From: Actinomycetota bacterium
Lineage (GTDB): Bacteria > Actinomycetota > Acidimicrobiia > IMCC26256 > PALSA-610
NCBI GenBank assembly: GCA_030839105.1
Contig: JAUZEI010000200.1
Coordinates: forward strand, 1-12,847
DNA length: 12,847 nt
Reading direction: 5' to 3'
Shown here: piece by piece, positions 1 through 7,542 of the stretch
Layout of the letters: every line of letters begins with the position of its first letter
How positions within the stretch are numbered: position 1 is the first letter of the stretch
Translations under genes and position numbers: made by a program
The notes under the pieces: generated by a model
What the model saw: the letters and a program-made list of their open reading frames with translations, nothing else
The model's database searches: none
What the model was told of the DNA's origin: nothing

Positions 1-966
1 CTCGGCGAGCGGGGGCACGTGGGGATCGAAGCGATCCCGACCGGTGCCCTGGCGCTCGACCTGGCGCTCGGGATCGGCGGGTTGCCCCGGGGAAGGATCG
101 TGGAGATCTTCGGACCGGAGTCGTCGGGCAAGTCGACGCTCGCGACGCACGTGGTCGCCGAGGCCCAGCGCAACGGCGGCGTCTGCGCCTACATCGACGC
201 CGAGCACGCAATGGACCCGGTGTACGCGGCTGCGATCGGTGTCAACGTCGACGAGCTGTTGATCAGCCAGCCCGACACGGGGGAGCAGGCGCTCGAGATC
301 GCCGACATGCTCATCCGCTCCGGTGCGCTCGACGTGCTGGTGATCGACTCGGTGGCCGCCCTCGTGCCCCGGGCCGAGATCGAAGGTGAGATGGGCGACA
401 CGCACATGGGTCTGCAGGCCCGTCTGATGAGCCAGGCCCTGCGCAAGCTCACCGGCAATCTCAACAAGTCCCGCACGATCGCGGTCTTCATCAACCAGCT
501 GCGAGAGAAGATCGGTGTGATGTTCGGCTCGCCCGAGACCACGCCGGGCGGCCGGGCGCTGAAGTTCTATTCGTCGGTGCGGCTCGACATCCGTCGGATC
601 GAGTCCATCAAGGACGGTCCGGAGGTCGTCGGGAACCGGGTACGGGTGAAAGTCGTCAAGAACAAGACGGCACCGCCCTTCAAGCAGGCCGAGTTCGACA
701 TCATGTACGGCAAGGGCATCAGCCGCGAGGGCTCGCTGCTCGACGTCGGCGTCGATCTCGGGATCATCAAGAAGTCGGGTGCGTGGTTCACGTACGAAGG
801 CGAGCAGCTCGGCCAGGGCCGCGAGAACGTCAAGAACTTCCTGGCCGAGAACGTCGATCTCATGGTCGAGATCAGCGAAAAGATCAAGGATGCGTCAGGC
901 CTCAACGACGACGTTGACCTCACGGACGAGGTCGAAGAAGGCGCCGAACAGGACGTCGACGCCTGA
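1..966 (+). CDS. recA: RecA recombinase, 5'-truncated by window edge
   Basis: RecA is the ATP-dependent strand-exchange protein of homologous recombination. As a filament on single-stranded DNA it also triggers LexA self-cleavage. The frame is open from base 1 and the reading begins [15 protein letters not shown], which aligns inside the RecA N-terminal region, so the GTG at 19 is not the start. By comparison with E. coli RecA about 28-35 residues are missing. 321 residues are visible. The Walker A motif GPESSGKS begins at fragment residue 38. The motifs [38 protein letters not shown], the L2-type run around [23 protein letters not shown], and [13 protein letters not shown] follow in family order. 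The C-terminus is an acidic tail rich in Asp and Glu. The promoter, and any LexA box, lies outside the window. No recX follows. Confidence 0.98.
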   Translation, partial: LGERGHVGIEAIPTGALALDLALGIGGLPRGRIVEIFGPESSGKSTLATHVVAEAQRNGGVCAYIDAEHAMDPVYAAAIGVNVDELLISQPDTGEQALEIADMLIRSGALDVLVIDSVAALVPRAEIEGEMGDTHMGLQARLMSQALRKLTGNLNKSRTIAVFINQLREKIGVMFGSPETTPGGRALKFYSSVRLDIRRIESIKDGPEVVGNRVRVKVVKNKTAPPFKQAEFDIMYGKGISREGSLLDVGVDLGIIKKSGAWFTYEGEQLGQGRENVKNFLAENVDLMVEISEKIKDASGLNDDVDLTDEVEEGAEQDVDA

Positions 967-988
967 GACACTCCTTGGCCGCCGAATA

Positions 989-1025
989 GCCGGGAAGCAC
1001 TCTGTTAGCGGCGAGTCTTCCCGGC
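989..1025 (+). terminator. Imperfect hairpin after recA, possible terminator
   Basis: A long inverted repeat lies 22 bp after the recA stop. The outer arm GCCGGGAAG (989-997) pairs with CTTCCCGGC (1017-1025). The inner arm ACTC (999-1002) pairs with GAGT (1013-1016). This leaves one bulged C at 998 and a 10-nt loop. The stem is thus 13 bp, stable and GC-rich. No T-tract follows, so it is not a classical intrinsic terminator. It could act as a U-less terminator, an mRNA 3'-end stabiliser, or an attenuator between recA and miaB. A shorter hairpin, CGAGGG (1033-1038) with CCCTCG (1042-1047), lies between it and the miaB promoter. Confidence 0.5.
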
Positions 1026-1047
1026 CGGCGGTCGAGGGGTGCCCTCG

Positions 1048-1053
1048 TAGACT
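1048..1053 (+). promoter_or_regulatory. Putative -10 box for leaderless miaB
   Basis: The hexamer TAGACT fits the actinobacterial TANNNT -10 pattern and ends 9 bp before the miaB ATG. There is no Shine-Dalgarno sequence between it and the start, as expected for a leaderless transcript beginning at or next to the ATG. No good -35 hexamer is visible about 17 bp upstream. The same pattern recurs before dapC. Confidence 0.45.
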
Positions 1054-1062
1054 GATCGCGTC

Positions 1063-2442
1063 ATGACGCGACGTTTCTACGTACGCACCTACGGGTGCCA
1101 GATGAACGAGCACGACTCGGAACGGATCGCAGGTGTGCTGGCGGCCGACGGCATGGAGCCGACCGACGACCTCGACGAGGCTGATGTCGTCGTGCTCAAC
1201 ACCTGCTGCATTCGGGAGAACGCCGACAACAAGCTCTACGCGCATCTCGGCGACCTGAAGGCGCTGAAGGCGGACCGGCCGGGGATGCAGATCGCGGTCG
1301 GCGGTTGCCTCGCCCAGAAGGACCGCGAAGGCGTGCAGGAACGGGCGCCATTCGTCGACGTGGTCTTCGGGACCCACAACCTTGCGCACGCGCCCGCACT
1401 GCTACGCGACGCCCGCGACAACGGTCCCGTGGTCGAGATCCTCGACGAGCACGAGGCGTACCCGTCCGCGTTGCCGACCCGGCGTGACGTCGATCATTCG
1501 GCCTGGGTGACGATTCAGATCGGTTGCGACAATTCCTGCGCCTTCTGCATCGTCCCGTCGGTGCGAGGCAAGGAAGTGAGTCGCCGTACCGGCGACATCC
1601 TGCACGAGGTCGAAGCGCTTGCGCGTGACGGCGTGATCGAGATCACGTTGCTCGGTCAGAACGTCAACTCCTACGGCCGCGATCTGGGCGCCGGTCGGTA
1701 CCGGCCGCAGTTCGCCGACCTGTTGCGCACACTCGACGCCGTCGACGGCATCGAGCGCATTCGCTTCACGTCACCTCATCCGAAGGATCTGCGGCCCGAG
1801 ACGATCGCGGCGATGGCCGAGTGCGCGTCCGTCTGCGAGCACCTACATCTGCCGCTGCAGTCGGGCAGCGCCAACACGCTCGCCCGGATGCATCGGGGCT
1901 ACACCGCGGAGCGCTACCTGGAACGGTTGGAGTCGGCACGCGCCGCGATCGCCGACCTCGCGGTGACGACCGACATCATCGTCGGCTTCCCGGGCGAGAC
2001 CGACGCCGACTTCGAACGCACGCTCGAGGTCGCGGCCATTGCCGACTACGACGCGGCGTACACGTTCGTGTTCTCGCCCCGGCCGGGCACCGAAGCGGCG
2101 CTGCTGACCGACGACTTCGTTGCGCCGGAGGTGGTGCGTGAGCGCATGCAGCGTCTGGTCGAGGTGGTCGAGGGGAGCGCGCTGCGCAAGCACGCGCAGA
2201 GGGTGGGCCGCACCGAGGAGCTGCTCGTCGAAGGCCCGTCGAAGAAGGACCCCGCGATCTTCTCCGGGCGCACCCGCCAGAACAAGCTTGCGCACTTCGT
2301 GCCGGACGACTCGACGCGCGTCGGCGCGCTCGTCGCGGTTCGGATGACGAGCGCGGCGCCGCACTTCCTGCGCGGCGACCTCATCGGCCACGTCAAGCCC
2401 GCGCCCCGGCGGCGCGTCCGCATCCCAATCGCGGTGGTGTGA
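1063..2442 (+). CDS. miaB: tRNA-2-methylthio-N6-isopentenyladenosine synthase MiaB
   Basis: MiaB is a radical-SAM methylthiotransferase. It adds a methylthio group at C2 of isopentenyl-A37 in tRNAs reading UNN codons, after MiaA. The 459-residue protein has the usual family length and layout. The N-terminal UPF0004 domain carries three cluster Cys: C12 in YGCQMN, C48 in NTCCIRE and C82 in GGCLAQ. The radical-SAM motif CxxxCxxC is at C155, C159 and C162 (CDNSCAFC), followed by the TIM-barrel motifs LLGQNVNSYG and LHLPLQSGS and a C-terminal TRAM-like region. The ATG is preceded by a TAGACT -10 and no SD, so a leaderless mRNA is likely. The stop overlaps the miaA start by 4 bp, so MiaB and MiaA, consecutive enzymes of one modification, are probably cotranscribed and translationally coupled. 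Only UPF0004 relatives such as MtaB or RimO could be confused with it, and the motifs favour MiaB. Confidence 0.96.
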   Translation: MTRRFYVRTYGCQMNEHDSERIAGVLAADGMEPTDDLDEADVVVLNTCCIRENADNKLYAHLGDLKALKADRPGMQIAVGGCLAQKDREGVQERAPFVDVVFGTHNLAHAPALLRDARDNGPVVEILDEHEAYPSALPTRRDVDHSAWVTIQIGCDNSCAFCIVPSVRGKEVSRRTGDILHEVEALARDGVIEITLLGQNVNSYGRDLGAGRYRPQFADLLRTLDAVDGIERIRFTSPHPKDLRPETIAAMAECASVCEHLHLPLQSGSANTLARMHRGYTAERYLERLESARAAIADLAVTTDIIVGFPGETDADFERTLEVAAIADYDAAYTFVFSPRPGTEAALLTDDFVAPEVVRERMQRLVEVVEGSALRKHAQRVGRTEELLVEGPSKKDPAIFSGRTRQNKLAHFVPDDSTRVGALVAVRMTSAAPHFLRGDLIGHVKPAPRRRVRIPIAVV

Positions 2443-3383
2443 CCCGCCACCTCGCCGTCGTCGGTCCGACCGCGTCGGGAAAGTCCGCGATCGCGTTGTC
2501 GGTCGCGAGCACGCTCGACGACGTCGAGATCGTCTCGCTCGACTCGATGCAGGTCTACCGCGGCATGGACCGCGGCACCGCGAAGCCGTCCGAGGCCGAG
2601 CGCGTAGCCATTCCTCACCACTTGATCGACGTCGTGGATCCTTCGGCCGAGTGGTCGGTACGCGAGACGCAGGCCGCGGCTCGCGTCGCGATCGCCGACA
2701 TCGAGGACCGTGGCAAACGGGCGCTGCTCGTCGGCGGCACGGGTCTATATGTCCGCGCCGTCGTCGACGGGTTGAGTGTCCCACCACGCGACCTCGCTGT
2801 GCGCGCCGAGCTCGACCGGGAGACCGCGACCGCCGCCGGACTCGTCCGCGCCTATGACCGGCTCGCAGCGCTCGACCCGCTCGCCGCGTCCCGTACGGAG
2901 CCGGGCAACGCCCGGCGCATCGTGCGCGCGCTGGAGGTGCTCGAAGCTACGGGGCAACCCTTCTCCTCGTTCGGCGACGGTCTCACGGCGTACGGTCCGC
3001 CCGCGTTCGACGTCACCCTGGTCGGCATCTGGCTGCCGCGCGCCGAGCTCGGCCGCCGCATCGGCGCCCGGTTCGCCGAGATGCGGGCCGGTGGTCTCGA
3101 GGCCGAGGTGCGCGCCCTGGGTCGGCTGTCGCGCACCGCCGCCCAGGCCATTGGCTATAAGGAGCTGCTCGCCCATTTCGACGGTGAGATCGCGACCCTG
3201 GGCGAGGCTTTCGACCTCGCCGTGCGCCGCACCCGCAAGTTCGCCCGCCGCCAGCGGGTCTGGTTCCGTCGCGACCCCCGGATCCGCTGGATCGGCACTG
3301 CGCGAAATCCCGACGCCCTCGCAGGCGTTGTCCTGGCACTCTGGGAGAGAACCGCCGCGACCGTCGCGGCCGAACGCCTATGA
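2439..3383 (+). CDS. miaA: tRNA dimethylallyltransferase MiaA
   Basis: MiaA transfers dimethylallyl from DMAPP to N6 of A37 in UNN-reading tRNAs, producing the substrate of MiaB. The protein has 314 residues, normal for the family. The P-loop GPTASGKS is at residues 9-16. The motif DSMQVYRGMDRGTAKP follows near residue 35, then the GGTGLYVRA stretch near residue 100, and the AIGYKE and RRTRKFARRQRVWFR blocks in the C-terminal half. These are the MiaA/IPT hallmarks. The start is GTG, and GTGA overlaps the miaB stop. The next gene, dapF, starts in an ATGA overlap, so the gene sits inside a tightly packed operon with no room for its own promoter. Confidence 0.96.
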   Translation: MTRHLAVVGPTASGKSAIALSVASTLDDVEIVSLDSMQVYRGMDRGTAKPSEAERVAIPHHLIDVVDPSAEWSVRETQAAARVAIADIEDRGKRALLVGGTGLYVRAVVDGLSVPPRDLAVRAELDRETATAAGLVRAYDRLAALDPLAASRTEPGNARRIVRALEVLEATGQPFSSFGDGLTAYGPPAFDVTLVGIWLPRAELGRRIGARFAEMRAGGLEAEVRALGRLSRTAAQAIGYKELLAHFDGEIATLGEAFDLAVRRTRKFARRQRVWFRRDPRIRWIGTARNPDALAGVVLALWERTAATVAAERL

Positions 3384-4228
3384 CCCTGCTCCACCTCGCC
3401 AAGCTGCACGCGACCGGCAACGATTTCCTCGTTCGCGTTTCCCTCGACCATGGTTCGCGCCTGTTGCCGGCGGAAACCGTCGCGCAACTCTGCGACCGGC
3501 ACGTCGGGATCGGCGCCGACGGTCTCATCACCATCGGGCCGGGCGATGTCGGAGACGGCGTCGACTGCACGATGACTCTGCAGAATGCCGACGGCGGCGA
3601 GGCCGAGATGAGCGGCAACGGCATTCGGTGCCTGGCGTGGGTCGCGGCCCGGGAGCGCCTCGGAAATGAGCTCGCGCTCACGGTCGCAACCGCGGCCGGC
3701 CGACATGTCGTGACCCTCACCCGTGATGCGTCGGGCGGCGTTATCGCGGCCGAGGTCGACATGGGCCCCGTGACTCTGGGCGAGGAAGACATCGAGATCA
3801 AGGTCGACGGCGTGGAGTACTGGGGCGACGTGGCAAACGTCGGCAATCCGCACCTCGTGTGCTTCGTGATCGATCCGTCGGCTGTGCCCGTCGCGACCCA
3901 TGGTCCCCGAATCGAGCTCGATGCCCGCTTCCCGAAGCGCACGAACGTCGAGTTCATACGCGTGCATCCGCCCGCCACCATCGACATGCGCGTCTGGGAG
4001 CGCGGTGTCGGCGAGACGCTGTCATGCGGAACCGGTGCGTGTGCGGCGGCCGCGGTTGCCCAGAACCGAGGCGTCGTCGACGACCGCGTGCACGTGCGCG
4101 TTCCGGGCGGTGAGCTCGAGGTGACGCTCGGAGCCACCGTCCGCTTGGGTGGTCCGGTCGTCCACGTGTTCGACGTCGACGTCGACATCGACGGAGCCGC
4201 GCTCCGGTCGGTGAAGCAGATCTCGTGA
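3380..4228 (+). CDS. dapF: Diaminopimelate epimerase DapF (Ser at first catalytic Cys)
   Basis: DapF interconverts LL- and meso-diaminopimelate without PLP, by a two-base mechanism. meso-DAP then feeds lysine synthesis and peptidoglycan. The 282-residue length and two-lobed layout fit the family: KLHATGNDF near the N-terminus, DRHVGIGADG, NADGGEAEMSGNGIRCLA, VGNPHLVCF, TNVEFI and the second-lobe motif ERGVGETLSCGTGACAAA. The second catalytic Cys is C216. The position normally held by the first catalytic Cys (in CGNG) is Ser78, coded AGC at 3611-3613. The conserved Cys of GNGxRC is kept at C83. Otherwise the protein looks intact. ATGA overlaps miaA and GTGA overlaps hflX. It could be a functional variant with altered rate, or a paralogue with another substrate. 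Its place near dapC, dapD and dapE argues for DAP metabolism. Confidence 0.9.
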   Translation: MTLLHLAKLHATGNDFLVRVSLDHGSRLLPAETVAQLCDRHVGIGADGLITIGPGDVGDGVDCTMTLQNADGGEAEMSGNGIRCLAWVAARERLGNELALTVATAAGRHVVTLTRDASGGVIAAEVDMGPVTLGEEDIEIKVDGVEYWGDVANVGNPHLVCFVIDPSAVPVATHGPRIELDARFPKRTNVEFIRVHPPATIDMRVWERGVGETLSCGTGACAAAAVAQNRGVVDDRVHVRVPGGELEVTLGATVRLGGPVVHVFDVDVDIDGAALRSVKQIS

Positions 4229-5550
4229 CCGAATCGTCACGCGGTCATCAGAGCCGTCAGCGGCGGCGTCTCACTGCAACCGAGATCGATCTCGCGCGTG
4301 TACGCCAGCGCGCGCTGCTGATCGGCACCACCTACGGAACCGACACCGTGGAGGAGGCGGAGGCATCTCTCGAGGAGCTTGCGTTGCTGGCCGACACAGC
4401 CGGCGCCGAACCGGCGCACTCGGAGTTGCAACGCCGCCGCACGCCCGATCCCGCCACCTACATCGGCAAGGGCAAGGCGGAGGAGCTCCAAGGCGTCGTC
4501 CAGAGCCTCGACATCGACGTCGTGATCTTCGACGACGAGCTCACGCCCGCGCAGCAACGCAATCTCGAGAGGATGTTCGCGGTCGACGTCGTCGATCGCG
4601 TGGCACTCATCCTCGACATCTTCGCCCAGCACGCAACGAGCCAGGAAGGCGCGGTACAGGTCGAGCTTGCGCAGCTGCGCTACCGGTTGCCGCGCTTGCG
4701 GGGCCGCGGCCTCCAGCTGAGTCAACAGGGCGCGGGCATCGGCACCCGGGGACCGGGCGAGACTCAGCTCGAGGTCGATCGCCGGCGCTTGTTGCGCCGT
4801 ATGCAGAAGCTCGAACGCGACCTCCTCGACCTCGCCGCGACGCGCGCGACGCAGCGCAAGGCGCGCAAGCGTCGGGTCATCCCGCACGTCGCGCTCGTCG
4901 GGTACACGAACGCGGGCAAGTCGACGCTGTTGAACCGGCTCACGCACGCCGGCGTGCTCGTGCAGGACCAACTGTTCTCGACGCTCGACCCCACGGTGCG
5001 CCGGCTGCATCTTCCCGGCGGCGAGACCGTATTGCTGTCCGACACCGTGGGATTCGTCCGGCGGCTCCCGCACCAGCTCGTCGAGGCGTTCCGCTCGACG
5101 CTGGAAGAAGTCGTCGACGCCGACCTGTTGCTGCACATCGTCGACGCGAGCGCGCCCGACGTCGACGCGCGCATTCACGCCGTCGGCACGGTGCTCCACG
5201 AGATCGACGCCGGTGACGTGCCGCGCCTCATCGCGTGGAACAAGGCCGACGTGGCCGACGACGACACACTGAAGCTCCTGCTCAACGCGTACCCGGGATC
5301 GGTTGCCATCTCCGCCGCGAACGGCGCCGGACTGCCCGACCTCCTCACCGCGATCGGCGACCGGCTCCGCGCACTCGCGCACGTCTCGGAGTTCGTGGTG
5401 CCGTTCGAACGCGGCGACGTGCTCGCCGCGTTGCACCGGGCGGGCGAAGTGCTCGTCGAAGTGCACGGCGATCGCGCCACGCGCGTGCGCGCCCGGCTCC
5501 CGCAAGCGGCCGTCGGTCGTTTCTCGGAGTACGCGAGCACCCCCGATTAG
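4225..5550 (+). CDS. hflX: Ribosome-associated GTPase HflX
   Basis: HflX is a GTPase that binds the 50S subunit, splits stalled or hibernating 70S ribosomes and aids recovery from heat or antibiotic stress. The 441-residue protein has the HflX N-terminal domain, with TPDPATYIGKGKAEEL, VIFDDELTPAQQRNLE, DRVALILDIFAQHA and GPGETQLEVDRR. A basic coiled linker follows, then the G domain: G1 GYTNAGKST at 226-234, G3 DTVGF at 273-277 and G4 NKAD at 339-342. A short C-terminal domain ends it. The start is GTG in a GTGA overlap with dapF. Its TAG stop is embedded in the putative -10 of dapC. The dapF–hflX order is also known from mycobacteria. Confidence 0.96.
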   Translation: MTESSRGHQSRQRRRLTATEIDLARVRQRALLIGTTYGTDTVEEAEASLEELALLADTAGAEPAHSELQRRRTPDPATYIGKGKAEELQGVVQSLDIDVVIFDDELTPAQQRNLERMFAVDVVDRVALILDIFAQHATSQEGAVQVELAQLRYRLPRLRGRGLQLSQQGAGIGTRGPGETQLEVDRRRLLRRMQKLERDLLDLAATRATQRKARKRRVIPHVALVGYTNAGKSTLLNRLTHAGVLVQDQLFSTLDPTVRRLHLPGGETVLLSDTVGFVRRLPHQLVEAFRSTLEEVVDADLLLHIVDASAPDVDARIHAVGTVLHEIDAGDVPRLIAWNKADVADDDTLKLLLNAYPGSVAISAANGAGLPDLLTAIGDRLRALAHVSEFVVPFERGDVLAALHRAGEVLVEVHGDRATRVRARLPQAAVGRFSEYASTPD

Positions 5551-5553
5551 TCT
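5548..5553 (+). promoter_or_regulatory. Putative leaderless -10 for dapC within hflX stop
   Basis: TAGTCT fits TANNNT and ends 8 bp before the ATG of dapC. Its first three bases are the hflX stop codon. The 11-bp gap between hflX and dapC holds no Shine-Dalgarno sequence, which supports a leaderless dapC transcript starting at the ATG. Spacing and sequence closely resemble TAGACT before miaB. No clear -35 is seen. dapC could also be read through from hflX. Confidence 0.45.
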
Positions 5554-5561
5554 CGGTACGG

Positions 5562-6698
5562 ATGGCGGCCCCCGGCGGATTCGTTCCGCCCCCGTACCCC
5601 TACGAACGGCTCGACGCTCTCAAGCGGCTCGCCGATTCGCTGCCCGGCGGGGTCGTCGACTGCTCGATCGGCACGCCGTGCGATCCGGTACCGGAGGTCG
5701 CGCAGAAGGCGGCGGCCGCCGCGATCGCCGCGTCGAACGGTTACCCGCAGTCGGCCGGCTCACCCGCGCTGCGCGACGCCGCGGCCGCGTGGATCAACCG
5801 ACGCTTCGGCGTGCAGGTCGTCGGCGCGCACGTCGGCGCGTGCGTGGGCACCAAGGAGCTCGTCGCGTCGCTGCCACATCTCCTGCGGCTCCGCGACCCT
5901 CGGCGCGACACCGTTCTGTATCCCTCGATCGCGTATCCCACCTACGAGATGGGGGCGGTGCTCGCGGGGTGCCGCCCGGTACCCGTCCCGCTCGATGCGC
6001 AGTGGCACCTCGACATCGATGCCATCAGCGATGCCGATGCCGAACATGCGCTCGTGCTCTGGGTCAACGAGCCCGGTAACCCGTCGGCGTCGACCGCCGA
6101 GAAGGAGTACTTCGCCCGGGTCGCGGCCTGGGCGCGCGAGCGGGGAGTCATCGTCGCCAGCGACGAGTGCTACGCGGAGTTCGCGCCGCAACCCGCGACG
6201 ATCCTCTCGTGCGGGCTCGACGGACTACTCGCGATGCACAGCGTCTCCAAGCGCTCGAACCTCGCGGGTATGCGGGTGGGGTTCTACGCCGGAGATCCCG
6301 ATCTGGTCTCGTACCTCGTCGAGACACGCAAGCACGCCGGCCTCATGGCGCCGACGATGGTGCAAGCGGCGGCCGCGGCCGCGCTCGGCGACGATACGCA
6401 CGTCGACGAGCAACGCGCGCGGTACGTGCAACGCAAGAACTTGGTCGCCGACGCCCTCGGCGAGCACGGCCTCGTGCACGACGGTGGTGACGCCGCGTTC
6501 TACCTCTGGCTGCGCGCGACCGATGGCGTCGACGACGGCTGGGAGATCGCGGCCCGGCTTGCACACGGTGCCGGCCTGCTGGTGTCGCCGGGCGATCTCT
6601 ACGGCGCGCTGGGCGCCGACCATGTCCGGCTCGCGTTGGTGCAGCCGAACGAACGACTCGAACTCGCGCTCGACCGTCTCGTCGAGGCGCGGGCGTGA
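5562..6698 (+). CDS. dapC: Succinyldiaminopimelate transaminase DapC (class I PLP)
   Basis: This enzyme is predicted to transfer an amino group from glutamate to N-succinyl-2-amino-6-ketopimelate, the step between DapD and DapE. The 378-residue protein is a fold-type I aminotransferase. It contains DCSIGTPCDPVPE and GYPQSAGSPALRDAAA near the N-terminus, the GTKELVASLP segment, YPSIAYPTYEMGA, the NEPGNPSA motif, ASDECYAEF, and the PLP lysine K230 in SVSKRSNLAGMRVG. This pattern matches the actinobacterial DapC group. The frame is open far upstream, but that part overlaps hflX out of frame. The ATG at 5562 is chosen because it follows the hflX stop and a TAGTCT box at leaderless spacing. The immediate downstream genes dapD and dapE support DapC over a generic aspartate/alanine aminotransferase. 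Confidence 0.9.
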   Translation: MAAPGGFVPPPYPYERLDALKRLADSLPGGVVDCSIGTPCDPVPEVAQKAAAAAIAASNGYPQSAGSPALRDAAAAWINRRFGVQVVGAHVGACVGTKELVASLPHLLRLRDPRRDTVLYPSIAYPTYEMGAVLAGCRPVPVPLDAQWHLDIDAISDADAEHALVLWVNEPGNPSASTAEKEYFARVAAWARERGVIVASDECYAEFAPQPATILSCGLDGLLAMHSVSKRSNLAGMRVGFYAGDPDLVSYLVETRKHAGLMAPTMVQAAAAAALGDDTHVDEQRARYVQRKNLVADALGEHGLVHDGGDAAFYLWLRATDGVDDGWEIAARLAHGAGLLVSPGDLYGALGADHVRLALVQPNERLELALDRLVEARA

Positions 6699-6707
6699 AA
6701 CCCGACT

Positions 6708-6713
6708 GAGGAG
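6708..6713 (+). promoter_or_regulatory. Shine-Dalgarno GAGGAG fixing the dapD GTG start
   Basis: GAGGAG lies 4 bp before a GTG at 6718 in the 19-bp gap between dapC and dapD. The reading frame is open much further upstream across dapC, and this site is what sets the start. The resulting 274-residue protein has the normal DapD length. Confidence 0.7.
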
Positions 6714-6717
6714 CGCA

Positions 6718-7542
6718 GTGGACTACGCGAAGCAGGTCACCCAGCTGTTCGAGGCCGGAGACGAGTGGCGCGACGTCATGGCGCTCGCCGAGGCGCGTGA
6801 TCTCGTCGGATCGGTCATCGGGATGCTCGACCGCGGTGAGATCCGGGTCGCCGAAGTCGTCGACGGCGAGGTCGTCGTCAACGAGCCCGCCAAACACGCG
6901 ATCCTCATGTGGTTTCGCGTGCAGGAGATGGCGGTCATCGAGGCGGGACCGTTCGAGTACGTCGACAAGCTCCCGCTGAAGCACGGATACGAGGCGGCGG
7001 GCGTGCGCGTCGTTCCCGGCGCGTCGGCACGGTTCGGGTCCTTCCTCGCGCGCGGCGTCGTGATGATGCCCTGCTACGTCAACATCGGCGCCTACGTCGA
7101 CAGCGGCACCCTGGTCGACACGTGGGCGACGGTCGCGTCCTGCGCGCAGATCGGCAAGAACGTGCACCTGTCCGGCGGCGTCGGCATCGGGGGAGTGCTC
7201 GAACCGCCCGAAGCGGTCCCTGTGGTCGTCGAAGACGATTGCTTCATCGGGTCGCGCTGCATGATCGTCGGAGGCGCGCGGGTCCGCAAAGGCGCCAAGC
7301 TCGGCGCCGGGCTCATTCTCACCGCGACGACGCCGGTCATCGAGGCCGACACCGGCAACGAGATCGCCCGGGGCGTGGTCCCCGAGAACGCGGTCGTGGT
7401 GCAGGGCACCCGCATGAAGGAGTTCGCGGGCGGCACGTTCGGTCTCCCGTGCGCACTCGTGCTGCGCTACCTCCCCGAAGGCGCGGGGCACGACAAGCTG
7501 CAGCTCAACGCGATCCTGCGCGAGCACGGCATCGTTTCGTGA
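6718..7542 (+). CDS. dapD: Tetrahydrodipicolinate N-succinyltransferase DapD, E. coli type
   Basis: DapD succinylates tetrahydrodipicolinate with succinyl-CoA, the entry step of the succinylase branch to DAP. The protein has 274 residues, the same length as E. coli DapD. It has a helical N-terminal domain, then a left-handed beta-helix of hexapeptide repeats. Very similar stretches to the enterobacterial enzyme are visible: PCYVNIGAYVDSGTLVDTWATV, CAQIGKNVHLSGGVGIGGVLEP (SGG from residue 152), and VVEDDCFIGSRC. The start is GTG with SD GAGGAG 4 bp upstream, and the stop overlaps the dapE start as GTGA. The well-studied mycobacterial DapD is longer and of a different subgroup, so finding the E. 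coli type in an actinobacterium-like genome is noteworthy. The flanking dapC and dapE fit the assignment. Confidence 0.95.
   Translation: MDYAKQVTQLFEAGDEWRDVMALAEARDLVGSVIGMLDRGEIRVAEVVDGEVVVNEPAKHAILMWFRVQEMAVIEAGPFEYVDKLPLKHGYEAAGVRVVPGASARFGSFLARGVVMMPCYVNIGAYVDSGTLVDTWATVASCAQIGKNVHLSGGVGIGGVLEPPEAVPVVVEDDCFIGSRCMIVGGARVRKGAKLGAGLILTATTPVIEADTGNEIARGVVPENAVVVQGTRMKEFAGGTFGLPCALVLRYLPEGAGHDKLQLNAILREHGIVS

Noticed and set aside
19..966. GTG at 19 as the recA start
   Set aside because: The six codons before it continue the RecA alignment (LGERGH), so the gene runs off the left edge and the true start is outside.
1843..2787. A 314-codon minus-strand open frame across the miaB/miaA junction
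   Set aside because: It lies opposite two certain genes, has the composition of a shadow frame and spans a gene boundary. I found no motif in it.
3013..4188. A 391-codon minus-strand open frame opposite miaA and dapF
   Set aside because: Its product is Ser/Thr/Arg/Pro-rich without motifs, and it lies opposite a complete and recognisable dapF.
5995..6717. A possible N-terminal extension of DapD reading through dapC
   Set aside because: The frame is open, but the product there is low-complexity Arg/Ser-rich shadow sequence. A proper SD and GTG at 6718 give the family's exact usual length.
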